DNA of 64,000 nt from Eustoma russellianum (Eukaryota; Streptophyta; Magnoliopsida; Gentianales; Gentianaceae), in assembly GCA_036186865.1 (NCBI GenBank), contig AP025062.1, forward strand, positions 28,319,204 through 28,383,203, given 5' to 3'. The notes beneath the pieces are model-generated. The model did not search any database and was not told the origin of the DNA. It saw nothing but the letters and a program-made list of their open reading frames with translations. The position numbers and the translations under genes are program-made. This document shows positions 1-11,257 of the stretch, in pieces (the stretch's first letter is position 1; each line of letters starts with the position of its first letter).

Positions 1-316
1 TATGCTGGCCATATACACCTGTGAACCAGAAAAAGTCTCCAGTGGCCTGCCATTGAAACTTTATGGAGTGATGCTGACTTCCATATTGTTCCTCTTCCAG
101 AGTGAGAAATGAACCCTTCCAAAAAAACCATAGTTGATCATTACAAACGGATATAGCATTAGAGAAACCAAATTGTAACTGATATGATTGGAAAGCAGTG
201 GGTCTTAGTTTTGGTTCAATTACTACGAGCAGATATACTTTATGCTTGCGAACTAGTGATAGTAATCTATTAAATGAGTTGTGAATTCCTCAAACATTCC
301 ATAATAGGATCTTCAT
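1..316 (-). pseudogene. LINE-A ORF2 N-terminus (endonuclease domain), partial
   Basis: A minus-strand reading frame opens with an ATG at 316-314 and runs off the left edge. Its first residues resemble the start of LINE-B ORF2, with the apurinic endonuclease opening motif ILLWNV followed by G-I. Further on are EPKL, GFSNA and WFFWK, as expected for the endonuclease/exonuclease/phosphatase fold that nicks target DNA for target-primed reverse transcription. An in-frame TGA just after ILLWNV replaces the arginine seen in LINE-B (CGA to TGA), so this copy is broken. Confidence 0.7.
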
Positions 317-415
317 TGAGATAGAGGATCAAAAGAATTTGAGATGTGCGTTGCACGTAACCTGGTTAGTCGGGGAGAAAGGGGTGAGTCCGTCTTAATA
401 TTCTGGGCCCCTGGC

Positions 416-1338
416 TCAAATTGTTATTGGGGGATCAACTGCTGGCTGCACATCAGAGTTTGTATCCTCTGGTACGTTGGTAATATTTTCAGCGGAGGTG
501 ATCCCTGCTTGATTCTCATTAGAATGTGAGTCAACATAAGCAGCTTCAATTAAGTTAGCGATGTTCTCTGTACAACTACGATCCAGCTCTTCAGTTCGTG
601 GGTCTACGTCCGTATCCGAATGGGAATCCATCCATGTGGCTTTTGGGATTTCTCCTATTATGCTATCATCAACACCTTTTAATCGCAAAATATCTTGAAT
701 ATTTGATACAACATTGACTGCAGCCATATCAGGCGAGGGAGGTAGCAGAAAGGCTTGTACTTCGGTTATGGGCTGATTTTGAGGCAAATGAGATGTATGA
801 TGTTCATCTGTTGCTGCTTGCAGATTTGCAGTTGAGGAACCGATTTTTTTCGGGGTCCAGTGCTGCTTCTTTGTGGTATTTGCTTGTTTTGATCTTGGAA
901 TTTCCATTGGCTTGTCGTCTATCACATGCGGCTGCGTAGGGTTTTCTTTGCCGCAGTCTGTTGTTACGTGTCCGAGTTTATAGCAAGACGAGCAGTATTT
1001 CGGCAAGTCTTCATATTCAAAGGTCTGCATGATTACTCGAGATGATGTATGGATGAATACCTTTGAGGTAGTTCTTTGGAGACGTCCAACTCAATACACA
1101 CTCGTGCAACCGATGGACGGTTCATCCTTGACGTCACTGTATCCAATTTAAGCGGCGTGCCAATCATTGCTGCAACTTGAAAGAGTGCATCTTTGCGATG
1201 CATGTGGATAGGGAGGCCTGGGAACGTGACCCAAATTAGGACGATCGGCACTTCCACCGCAGGATCATAGTCTGGAGTCCATTTTGTGATTCTCATTTGT
1301 TTACCAGAAATGATCCATCCTCTTCTGGAAAAGCATCG
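416..1338 (-). pseudogene. LINE-A ORF1 C-terminal part (DUF4283-like, CCHC knuckle)
   Basis: This is a remnant of the LINE RNA-binding protein. The upstream part (about 1338-1050) carries MRITKWTPDYDPAVEVPIV and PGLPIHMHRKDALF, which align with LINE-B ORF1 and form the DUF4283-like domain. The downstream part (1030-416) has the CCHC knuckle CSSCYKLGHVTTDC and then an acidic, low-complexity tail. The two parts are in different frames, so there is a frameshift near 1050. The first third of the protein is missing because the element is truncated at about 1338. In LINEs this protein coats the element RNA. Confidence 0.8.
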
Positions 1339-1376
1339 TATGTATATATAGACACACACATATATATATATATATT
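1339..1376. repeat. TA/CA microsatellite inside the Sire-0 LTR
   Basis: This is a TA-rich and CA-rich simple repeat at the position where other Sirevirus LTR copies carry a (TA)n tract. LINE-A abuts it directly. Confidence 0.9.
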
Positions 1377-3680
1377 CATATTTTTTATAAAAAAGACACA
1401 ATACACATATATACCGACGTACTACCAACATGTTACATATGTTACAAACGTATGTCAACGTCACACCACTATATTTACCTCATATTTATAAGTATATTCA
1501 GGTCTTATATCATATGATATATGTCATGGTGATGACAAAATTATAACAACACGTTACAAGGTTATAAACCGAAAATTGTCGTATCGAGTGACTACCGAAA
1601 CTTCGCCAACGTGTCATGTACTTGCCATATAAATATATCGCCAGCCCATATACTTTAAAAAGAGCCAAAAATTTCGTGGCTCACATGGTATATTCAGCCA
1701 TGAAATCATTCCATGTTGGCACACACAAATCACCCCCAATTAAGGCCAAATTTTGGAGATTTCAAATTAAACTTTTTTGCCACATGGGCCGCATATATCT
1801 CAGCCATTAGAGCTGAATATTTAATTTATTTTATGTATATTATGTGTGACATAATATATATAACATGCGTAAAAAGTTTGAATTTAATCGAAGAAAAATC
1901 GCGTAATCGACGAAAGGCGAAAATTCGGTTTTCTACAAACATAACACATAGAACGTTTTTGGCATAACATGTAACATGTATCTAGACACTTTTTACGTAT
2001 TCAAGACGTGTTAAAGTGTAGTAGAATATTCAAATAAGGGCTGATTACAATTTACCATATGTGTACAATTATTGTGCATTATTTTTACAAAGTTTACAAA
2101 AATGAAATTCAGCACATGTTGGAGACAAAGTGCATGCCATTCTCAACCTAAATAGAGCTTATGTGGAGCTTATTTGGCATCTCAATTGGTGGAGAATATG
2201 CCACACAAGGTTAGTGACACAAAAAGAGGAACTACACAAGGTAACAAATTCAAAACTTCAAAAATCTAGCACATGCTGAAAATCTCAACATGGCTGGCAG
2301 ATTTTTACCCATTTTTAGTGACTAAATGACATCACAAATTGAAGGGATTAATTATTGATTATTTGGAAACATTTTAAACTCTTGTTTGGCACATGTTTTT
2401 ACATTTTAATCTCAGATTTTACAGCTACTAAATGGTGACAAGATTGGACCAATAATACAGTGCCAAGTAAGCAAAGTCATGACATTCATCCAATCATGTT
2501 GTGCCAAGTAAGCAAGATGGTATCGTCTCTACACAAGGTAATCTTCCAAGGGCATTAAAGAAAATTCTCAAGGTGATGGAAGACCTAAAGGGGCAGCCAT
2601 GTTGAGATAAAAAGAAGATAAGTAGCGCAAAGTGATTCAAGACAACTCTCATCATTTCTCAAGTGCAAAAGAATCCTCTACTCTCTTCTTCTACATTTCT
2701 TTCTTCTTCTTCCTCTCTCAAGCCTATTGTTCTTATATTCAACATATTTGAATAGGCTTTGTTTATACCACTATACACCCCTCATTTGTTGCAAAAGATT
2801 GATAAAGGTGTGATCAAACCTTCATCTGTTCTGTGGTGGTGCTCGTGATCGGTGTGGTTTATTGTATCGTTTGTTTAAAGGTGGAGTTGGTGTGTAACTC
2901 CAGCAACCCTTGTGGTAAGGTTTTAATTTTATTTAGTGATAACCGAGGAAGGTGTTCTCGAAGACTGGAGTAGGTTGATTTAACTGAACCAGTATAAAAT
3001 CCTTTGTTTTCTTTACTTTACTACACTATACTTTCAGTTTCCAGCATTTTACATCCAATTCCTCGCAATCTTAAAAATAGCAAAAGAATTTCAAAAATTG
3101 TACAATTTTGTAGAAACATAGCCACATCCCTTAGCTTTCATTTGGTGCACATTTCAACCCATTAGGATTAGTATAATTCTATCAAACGTTAGTAATTCTT
3201 AGACTAGTGCAATCTGATTTCAGATTTGCAAAGGTTGAGAACATCAACGTGGTTGACATACTTTCCAAAAGGAATTTTCAAAAACTGATTCAACCCAGTA
3301 CAATGCACATCTTACAGGGTTAGTCATTAATTTTTCAGACCATTTGGAGTCACGAATTAATCGAAATAAAATTTTCAAATCAAAGTACTATTTCTGGCAT
3401 ATTTGTGCAATATGACCACAAACCTATTTTCAAAGGCTTAGGAGTTGAATTTTAATCTGAAATTTTTAGGAGATATTCAAAATATCTGAGAGTAGAATCT
3501 CTCCAAATTTCAGAATTTTTGAAGGTCAGTAACAGTTCTTTCAAACATTTTAAATCTGGACCTGAAAACAGAAACTGTTTTCAGAAGTTAGGTTTTTGAG
3601 TAAAAAATATTTTAAAAACCAAATTTTCCGCACCTACTGTTCAACCCCTCCCCTTCTAGTGGTGTTTTACAGGTCCTACA
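1339..3680 (+). repeat. Sire-0: Sirevirus LTR, plus strand, lacking its 5' end
   Basis: This sequence is collinear with the Sirevirus LTRs at 24506-26174 plus 38905-39605, and with the inverse of 45216-48248. It starts at the TA tract about 420 bp into the LTR, where LINE-A has inserted. It ends exactly at the LTR terminus GGTCCTACA at 3680. No primer-binding site follows, so it is a 3' LTR or a solo LTR. It is more diverged than the other copies; for example, the palindrome near 2266 is decayed. Ten unassigned bases (3681-3690) separate it from Tek-B. Confidence 0.85.
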
Positions 3681-3690
3681 GAAGGAATAT

Positions 3691-6600
3691 TATTGTACCC
3701 CACGAAAATCGTACTGTATTTGAGACTAGTATGAAGTGGCGTATTAGAATGTTATTTCTGCCAAGTACATTCTATTAAGTTTTATTAGCGCTTCTTTAAT
3801 TATTCTTCCTTGAAGTAAATACTGTAGGAAATTGTATACTACTCCAAGTATGTATTATGAAGCATGCGAAATGACAATTTTACCCTCCCAAGATTTTTAG
3901 AGTTTTCAGGCCACAAGAGTCTTGGAAACTCTAGGGTATTTCAATTCTTAAAACTAAATTTTAATATACTTCTTAAAAGGTAAGCCTAAGAGCTTACACA
4001 TGGAATTAAGTGTTCCACTAAATGTGTCTCAAGAGTTTAAGGAAAAAATTTCCCTCCTTTTTCCTTTAGGGCCGGCGGGTATTACTATGATATGGCATAC
4101 AGAGATCACTTTTAATTTAAATACTCCAACTGATCACTTTATTTGTCTCTCAAAGAAAATCTAAAAAGGTCTTATTATGAGTTTGATCCAAGATTGAAGA
4201 ATTCTTCCTTTTTTCTTTACAAACCGTTGGATGCAAGTAATGGGAGATTAATGGGATCACCTTTACCATTAACACCTCAACTAACAACTTTAGTGATCTT
4301 TTTACCTTAATTTATCCTCAAAGCAACTAAAGAGTAAAGGAGCTACTAAGTAGTAAATAAATGCCCCACCCTAAGACCCCAACCGCCGGGTATAATACCA
4401 TGGTTAAGCCTTGAGGACCTTTATCAACAACCCTACTTACTTTATCTCAACCTTTCCTCAAAATTAACCCTAGGAGTAATTGATGTGAGATACTAATTGC
4501 ACCTCATAATGGTGTTCCATGCAAATGAAAGGTCTCTTCCCCTCTCCTCTATGTTAACCAACAACTACCTTCTCTTAGCCTTGCAAGAAACCATTTTCAA
4601 GAGGTCCTAGAAGCCTCTCATCCATCTTCAACCTACAAAATTCTCAAGAGTTGCCCAAGCAAATAACTAAGACAATCTCTTCATCCTCCTCAACTCACAC
4701 GGCTAAGAGTGAGCTAGGAGACTCAAGGATATCTCCATCTTCAAGCTTCAAGATTCATCTAGGTAAGTTACATGCTAAAATTCCTTAAGTGAATTCCATA
4801 TTTCAAAAGATGAAGCTCAAATTGGTACCCTTTTCTCCTTGCTAAAACCGTGACCCTCCTTGGTCACTAGGTGAGAATTTCTCAAGCTACTAAGTGGTGC
4901 TAACACCTTGGTGGTTAGAACTCCATTTAAGCCTCATTTTGGTAAGCTAATCTAGCCTTAATCTAGCTCTATTCTTCATATAAATGGATAGCTAATGTTC
5001 CTCCTTTTTCTTCCTCAAAACCGTATGCTATATGGAGTAGTGGAGGAAAACTCCAATACATTTCATTCAAGATCCAAGCTAAAGGAAGGTTCTAGCTTAA
5101 AGAGGCAAGTATACTCTAGATAATCTTGACTTATTTGTGAAGTGTATGCTTGAATGACTAGCTATTTTTAAGATGTGAATCTTAGTTGAAGATACTAAGT
5201 TTAAAACATGAGAACTTAGTTGTTCCTTAAGAAAAAGTGACTTACATGTGTGAAATTCTTCCAAAGATGAGTTCTTTGCCTACATTAAATATGAATGTGA
5301 CGTATGACTAAGGTAAAAATGGTAAGATTCATCTTTCTCACCATGGAAGGGAACGTCTAGAAGGGGGTAGTAGGAATGAACATTGAATCTTGTGAAGAAC
5401 ATATCTTGTGAGGCAAAAGATGTATGAAAGTTTTATGTTTGAATGATTTATTACATGGGTGTATTATGCTCACTTTAAAATGGAATATGAGTTCTTCCAT
5501 GTGTAAGAAACGGCTGTTTATGGAGATTATGTGACATGAATTAGTCCATTAAGTGCAAAATGTGCAAGAACAATGTGTGCTATGTTTAAGTTTCAAAACT
5601 GTCTTTTGGGGTGAATCATATGAAGCTTATTGAATGTTATGGAACCTGGAATTTTTATGCTTAAGGGTGGTTAGTAAGTCATTTTAGTGAAATAAGTTAG
5701 TTGGTAAACACTTGACAAGAAAAGTGACAAAAAGGAAAAACTACTGGGACTGGACAGTTTTAAGTGGCGTGTTGTATGACCTGAAAATGGACCTTGGGAA
5801 CGTGTAAATGAGTTGATTTTTGGTAGGATGCTAGCCTTGTATGGTTATTAAAACTGTGAGTTAGAATTTTGGTAAAAGAACTCGTGGTTTATCTGCAATA
5901 AAATTTTTAGTAACAACTGGTCATTCCATATTCTGCATGTACCTAGTTTTGGGAAAATAAGTAAATGACCCCTCTAAACCTATTGGATTGCTCTGGAATT
6001 TTTATGTTAATCACTTAAGACATAGATGAACATGTACATGTAAATAAATCAACTTAGAACTATTGTTTTGAGGGCTAACAACCGAATTGAAGTTGTGTTA
6101 CAAAACTGGAAAAGCAGGAAAGAATTATGACATGAGTTGGGAGACCTTATTATTGCGGATTTGGACTTGTATGTACTGTTGGGCATATGAATATTATTTC
6201 TTGGTATGTTTACTATGTTTTCCAGGTGTTGGCATAAATTAAATAGGCTTTTATGGGCTTGAAAGTAAGGTAGAGATGGGTACTGCGCTGCTGGATTCGG
6301 TAGTACTCTGTTTAGTAACTTAATGATTTAAGGGTTTTATCTATATCGAAACGTTACGAAATTTTAATGGTATGTAGATAAGACTCCAAGGTGCATATCT
6401 ATGGAACGAGGTTATGAAAATACGCCTGATTTGTTATGGTTGAGGCCGCATGAACAGAACGTAAATTCTGGAAAATTGATACAGCCGAAAGAACAAGGCC
6501 ATACATGGATTATGTGATGCATGTGGTCGTGGATTGCATGTTGCATGTCATGCATTGCATCATCCTCATTTACATGAGTTATGAAACTGATTTCATGTCA

Positions 6601-7693
6601 AATAAATTCCAGAACGCTCTTTTAAAGAAAAGATTTCAGTTTTAAAAAGAACGACTCCTATTGGTACCACTGATTTCTGGCTAGCATAACCCGCTCCAGA
6701 TCCGGGGTTAATTGATCTGACGATGATTATGACCATATAGGCCCGGAGAGAATAGGCCTGATTATGATGATTATGACTGTTCAGGCCTAGAGACAATAGA
6801 CCTGCTAGTGATGATTTATGACCGTATAGGTCTGGAGAGAATAGACCTAATAACGATGATTGATTGTATGACCTTTTTCAGATCCGGACATAATAGATCT
6901 GAAGGGAATGGTATGACCGTCGCAGATCCGGATATAATAGATCTGAATACTCACTTCACTCGTTTTATTGACGATGATGTTTTTGAAAGAAAGAATGAAA
7001 GAACTTATCTTCATTTTCATCATGATGCATCACATCTGCATACTCATACATGCTGCGTTTCATGGCTAGTCGGAAGATTGATGTACGATTACTTAGGCTA
7101 TGATGTTATGGTTTAATATCCCCTAAGTTATGATCTTAATGTGATTTCTTGTCTCTCAAGTTATGATCTTATGTCCTTACGGGTAATAGATTGGAAGTTC
7201 GGTATGTTGTGAATCCAAACTTTTTGGGGGTTTAGCTCTTGTGTATACTTTCCATTTAATTCATGATTGTTTATGGTATACTTGCTGGTGACTTTGTCAC
7301 TCACCCCATTATTTTTCCTCCCAGAGCCTGTAGGACATAGGGTAGAATGGATCGATGACGAGCCTAGGGTTCCCTATCCATAGACGTACAAGAGGAGGAC
7401 AGCTTGAGGACTTTGTTATGATGGTTATGTTTGAGGGACTTACGATGGAACCTTAATTTCGGATTTCTCTTTATATTTCGTGGACATGGTTGTAAACGTT
7501 GTGATGGATTCGGCATGTTTTTATTTAAAAGTTTTTATTCTGCCTCAATTTTGCTTACCTGTTGACGTGTAAGCAGAAAAAGTCCATACAATTTGTCATG
7601 GACTACGATATGATGTGGATTGACGCCTGGTACTCTCCGCAGTGAAGTACGGCAGGCGCACCATACACGGGCAGGCCAGTGCGGGGTGCTACA
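3691..7693 (+). repeat. Tek-B 5' LTR (Ty3/gypsy, about 4.0 kb)
   Basis: This long terminal repeat matches the inverted solo LTR at 12410-16400 over its whole length and the fragment at 56177-58763 over its 3' two-thirds. The expected start TGTTGTAYCCCAACG is mutated here to TATTGTACCCCACG. It ends GGTGCTACA, followed directly by a degenerate primer-binding site. No long ORF lies within it. Towards its 3' end (6697-6945) it holds an array of six short hairpins, listed separately. The matching left target duplication cannot be verified because the right end of the element is lost. Confidence 0.85.
6697..6945. repeat. Array of six 23-bp hairpins in the Tek-B LTR
   Basis: Six units start at 6697, 6738, 6782, 6827, 6879 and 6923. 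Each has a 6-bp stem around an 11-nt loop. The loop usually reads CGG, then five variable bases, then AAT plus one base. The stems differ between units: CAGATC/GATCTG, TAGGCC/GGCCTG (one G-T pair), TAGGTC/GACCTA. Five of the six units pair fully if G-T is allowed; the third has one mismatch. Spacing is 41-52 bp, with linkers rich in GATGATTATGACC. Confidence 0.85.
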
Positions 7694-7712
7694 AGTGGTA
7701 TTAGATCCCAGG
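7694..7712 (+). other. Tek-B primer-binding site (degenerate)
   Basis: AGTGGTATTAGATCCCAGG follows the LTR end directly. The intact form in Tek-A is TGGTATCAGAGCCC, complementary to the 3' end of initiator tRNA-Met. Two substitutions here would weaken priming. Confidence 0.75.
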
Positions 7713-8010
7713 CTCTAGATTCGGGCAGAATATAGAATTAAGTTATGATTTTAGAAATCTAAGTTTGACCTTAGACCTAAGTCATGATCTAGAAGAGAGT
7801 TGACCTTGGACTAGGATGACTTAGATTGGAAGTTAGGGCCTTAATCCAATCACAAAATCCCAATTGATTGAAATTTTATATGTCATAGAATTTAATTCGT
7901 ATCTTATCTTCTTGAATGTCCACTTAAATTTCTATTGGATTACGAATTAAATTATGTCACTTATCTTGATATTTCAACCTTGAATAAAATTCCGACGCTC
8001 TGTAGTGCAG

Positions 8011-8437
8011 ATGGCATCGCGGTCCGGTAAACAGACATCACCACTGTCACCCCCAGGAAGCTGTGGATTTTACAATCGGCAGCTAGTTGGAGCACATGTT
8101 CCGAGATTTGGGAGAGAGTCTAGTACAGAGGAGGCAGAAAATGGTTAAATGAAGTCGAAAGTAGCTTTTTGTTGATACAGGTTCCTGATGAGGTAAGGGC
8201 ACAAATTGTCCGGCCGTTTCTGATTGGTAGGGCCAGCCAATGGTGGAGGACTTGTATCCAGCCACTGCCCCGATCGGTAACTTGGGCAAAATTTCTAGAG
8301 GAGTTTTGTGAGTTTTTCCTCTCTCTGGACTTGATCATGAAGAGGGTTGAGGAATTTGACACATTAAGACAAGGGTCAGGCACCACTGTCTCAGAATACG
8401 CTCGTCGGTTCACTACATTGGGTTGGTATGTTCCTTT
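8011..8437 (+). pseudogene. Tek-B gag, truncated
   Basis: The ATG at 8011 opens a basic, proline/serine-rich N-terminus, as is usual for gypsy Gag. After an internal deletion or frameshift, the segment from 8169 carries the retrotransposon Gag core. Its motifs ASQWWRT, WAKFLEEFCEFF and a Y-A-R-R-F stretch parallel NQWWKTN, WERFLQEFHKLY and KYANEFIALG in Tek-A. Homology stops at about 8437, where the sequence switches inside a codon to the 3' third of a Sirevirus LTR. Protease, RT and integrase are absent. This is the capsid protein of a defunct element. Confidence 0.75.
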
Positions 8438-9298
8438 GATCCGCTAGGTGGTGGTGTTCGTGATCGTTGTAATCACTTACAAGGATTGTAAAGGGTTGGA
8501 GTTGGTGTGTAACTCCATCAACCCTGTGTGGTAAGGTATTTTTTGTGTTTTATGATTAGTGATGACCGAGGAAGGTGTTCTCGAAGACTGGAGTAGGTTG
8601 ATTTAACCGAACTAGTTAAAATTCCTTGTGTTCTTTACTTTTCAGCACTTACTTTTAGTTTCCAGCACAGTGCATCATATTTATCACGTTCTTAAAAATA
8701 GTAAACAAACTTCAAATATCACAAACCTTTCAGGAAACTTAGACACACATCTTAAGGTTCATTTGGCGTAAGTTTCAACCCTTTTGGACAAGCATATGTC
8801 ATTCAAACGTCAAACGTTCTGAGACTAGTGCAGTCTGATTTTCAGGCTTGCAAAGGTTAAGACTTTGAAGGTATTTGAGTAACTTTCCAAAAGAATTTTT
8901 CAAAACTGTTTCAACCCAATTAAATACACTAATAAGGGGTTATTCACTAAATTTTCAGAGCATTTGGAGTCACGGTTTAATTGGAATTAATTTTTCAAAT
9001 CAGACTACCGTTTCTGACAGATTGCGCAATCTGACCACCAATAATTTTTAAAGGGGTTAAAGGTTGAATTTTAATCTAAAATTTTTAGTAGATACTCAGA
9101 ACATCTGACACTAAAATCTCTCCAAAGTTTAGAATTTTTGAAGACCTGTAACCTAGTTTTCAAAATGTTTCAAGACAGGTACTGAAAACAGAAACTGTTT
9201 TCAGAATTTGGGTTTTTGGTCTAAGACAATTTTAAAAACCAAATTTTCTGCACCCACTATTCAACCCCCCCTTCTAGTGGTGCCTTGCAGATCTTACA
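8438..9298 (+). repeat. Sire-1 5' LTR, 5'-truncated
   Basis: These are the last ~860 bp of a Sirevirus LTR, matching 26016-26174 plus 38905-39605. The segment begins at CCGCTAGGTGGTGGTG and ends at the terminus ATCTTACA. Because a primer-binding site follows immediately, this is the 5' LTR of the element. The missing ~2.1 kb, which would include most of U3 and the palindromes, has been replaced by the Tek-B fragment. The element therefore has no intact promoter on this side. Confidence 0.85.
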
Positions 9299-9315
9299 AG
9301 TGGTATCAGAGCAGG
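9299..9315 (+). other. Sire-1 primer-binding site
   Basis: AGTGGTATCAGAGCAGG follows the LTR end. It is complementary to the 3' end of plant initiator tRNA-Met, the usual minus-strand primer for this group. Confidence 0.9.
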
Positions 9316-9352
9316 TTCACTCACAACAAAAGGATCCAACGATCTAAGTGAG

Positions 9353-11196
9353 ATGGCAACCACAAACTTCAAATCTGAGCAAGAAGGTATGTCGAGTCAA
9401 AGGCCTCCTCTCTTTGACGGTGAGTCTTTTATTCAATGAAAGTTAAGAATGAAGTTTTTCCTTATGGATATTGATATTGATCTATGGTCCATTATAGAAG
9501 ATGGTCCATTTGTTCCGTCAAAATTATCCACTGTAGATGGAGTCACGCTAGAGGTTGTTAAGCCTAAACAAGAGTATACTTGTGATGATAAAAAGAGACT
9601 GAGTATGAACGCTAGAGCCATGCAATTACTTCTAAATCGGCTAAGTAAAAGTTAATCTAACTATGAGCCAAATTGCTCTAGTGCTCAAGAAATGTGGAGA
9701 ATTCTTGAGATGAAACACGAAGGGACTAGTCAAGTGAAAGTGTCCAAAATTAACATTGAGTCTCTTGGCAAAGCCTTCTCTATGCAGGAAAAGGTCCAAA
9801 AGGTATTACGAAGCCTACCATCCGAATGGGACCCTAAAATGTCGGCTATAGAGGGGAGCAAAGAAACCAAATCAATTAAAATGGAAGAACTAATTGGATC
9901 ACTTAAGGTATATGAGAACAAACTCACTATAAGGAAATCGGAATCATCATCAAAACAAGGTAAGACTATTGTCTTTAAATCAAATGAATACGTCTCTACT
10001 ACTTCCGATCACGTATATAATAGTGATTCTGAATCAGACAACGATGACTTAATTCTATTGGCTAAAGGCTTGAGAAAATTCATGAGAAAGTCATTTAAGA
10101 ACAAACCTAAGGCTAGTTCCACTAAAAGAAATAAGAACAAAACAAATGACAAGGATGTTAAATGCTATGAATGCAGTAAACTTGGACATCTATCATATGA
10201 CTGCCCTAATAAGGACAAGCAAACAAACAAACACCTTGACAAGGATCAGACCAAAAATAGGCTCGTCTCAGAGCCTAAGCAAAAGAGAAGAGCTCTCAAA
10301 GCCTCCACTTGGAGTGACACATCTGATTCTGAGACTGATATAGAAGAGGAAACTACACAAGTATGCTTTGTATCCAAAGAATCAAACGAGGTATCTTCTG
10401 ACTCTGATTCTGACTCTGAGCCTTCATATGATGATCTTTTTAGCCAGTATTTAGAATTGCATAAATTTACTAAGACTCTCGCAAAAGGAAAGAAGCGATT
10501 AATTGAAGTCAAGAAGTTGTTAGAATCTTCTAACACGAATCTTGTTGCTCAATTAAACGATTCAAAAGAAGAGTCGTCATGCATCATAAATAATTAAAAT
10601 CAGAGATCACATCATTGACAACACATAACAATGAAATGAAATCCGAGATTTTGAATTTGAAATCAAGGAATTCGGACTTAGAGAAAATGATGAAACAGTT
10701 TGATACGGGATCTAACATGCTAGATCGCATCCTTTTATCACAAAAACATGATAGTGACAAAACCAGATTAGGATACATTGAGACAAATGAAGTGTCCATC
10801 AAACCAACCAAATTTGTCTTGTCTAAGAAAGTAGACACACCAAAAGCAAACACGGCGTCTAATATGATGCAAAGACCCCCTCTCCCCTCATCTCGTCAGA
10901 CTCCTTCTTCATATCATGCAAAATATAATTATGTGCCATATAGATATGAGAAAAAACAAGTGATGCATACACGACATTCATTCCATCCATCTAGATCACG
11001 CACTATGCACACCAACACGAGGACATATCAAAAACGAACACCATATGATGCGCATAGAGGAGTTCTCAGCCAAAGGCCTAAAGTCCACTCACCACATGTC
11101 TACTACATCGCTCCTCTATCTACATTCTTACCATTTGCTAGACCGAGAAGGATCACCCAAGTATGGGTACCGAAAGGTACTTTTACTAAGAGGTGA
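9353..11196 (+). pseudogene. Sire-1 gag (Sirevirus-type), degenerate
   Basis: The ATG at 9353, reading MATTNFKSEQEG, matches the start of the gags in Sire-2 and Sire-3. In order it has a UBN2-like Gag core with GESFIQ, then LRSLPSEWDPKM and ELIGSLKVYENKL. The CCHC knuckle CYECSKLGHLSYDC lies at about 10162-10203. A long charged coiled-coil-like tail and the basic linker RRITQVWVPKG follow. Defects are a TGA for tryptophan at 9437, a TAA after LSKS, an in-frame deletion of about 30 residues near 9750 compared with Sire-2/3, and a TAA at 10595. The ORF ends at TGA 11194-11196, a stop shared by all three copies. Gag would form the virus-like particle in the cytoplasm. Confidence 0.88.
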
Positions 11197-11257
11197 ATAA
11201 CTAAGTCGCAAGGACCCAAAATTAAAAGGGTACCTTAATCACTCTCGTACATTGCAG
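11161..11257 (+). other. Candidate 97-nt intron at the Sire-1 gag/pol junction
   Basis: Gag is in one frame up to CAA at 11158-11160, and protease is in the +1 frame from GGA at 11258. The 97 nt between begin GTATGG and end ACATTGCAG. Removing them joins the two frames at a codon boundary and deletes the shared TGA. The same 97-nt interval lies at 51632-51536 (GT donor, AG acceptor) and 43260-43164 (donor mutated to CT). The interval still contains WVPKG-like coding, so it may simply be decayed gag. Splicing is an inference. Confidence 0.4.

Larger units (their letters stand above)
1..1338 (-). mobile_element. LINE-A, L1-type LINE fragment
   Basis: This is a non-LTR retrotransposon read on the minus strand. 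It carries the C-terminal half of ORF1 followed by the start of ORF2, and it runs off the left window edge. It is 5'-truncated: homology to LINE-B ORF1 begins abruptly in the middle of the DUF4283-like domain at about 1338. There it meets a TA-rich tract that belongs to a Sirevirus LTR, so the LINE appears to have inserted into that LTR. Several stops and a frameshift mark it as inactive. Confidence 0.85.

Noticed and set aside
6697..6945. CRISPR-like array
   Set aside because: The units are imperfect hairpins with similar, not unique, linkers, lie inside a plant LTR and have no cas genes.
9299..9315. tRNA gene
   Set aside because: Only the primer-binding complement of the tRNA-Met 3' end is present here and at the other LTR borders; no tRNA body exists.
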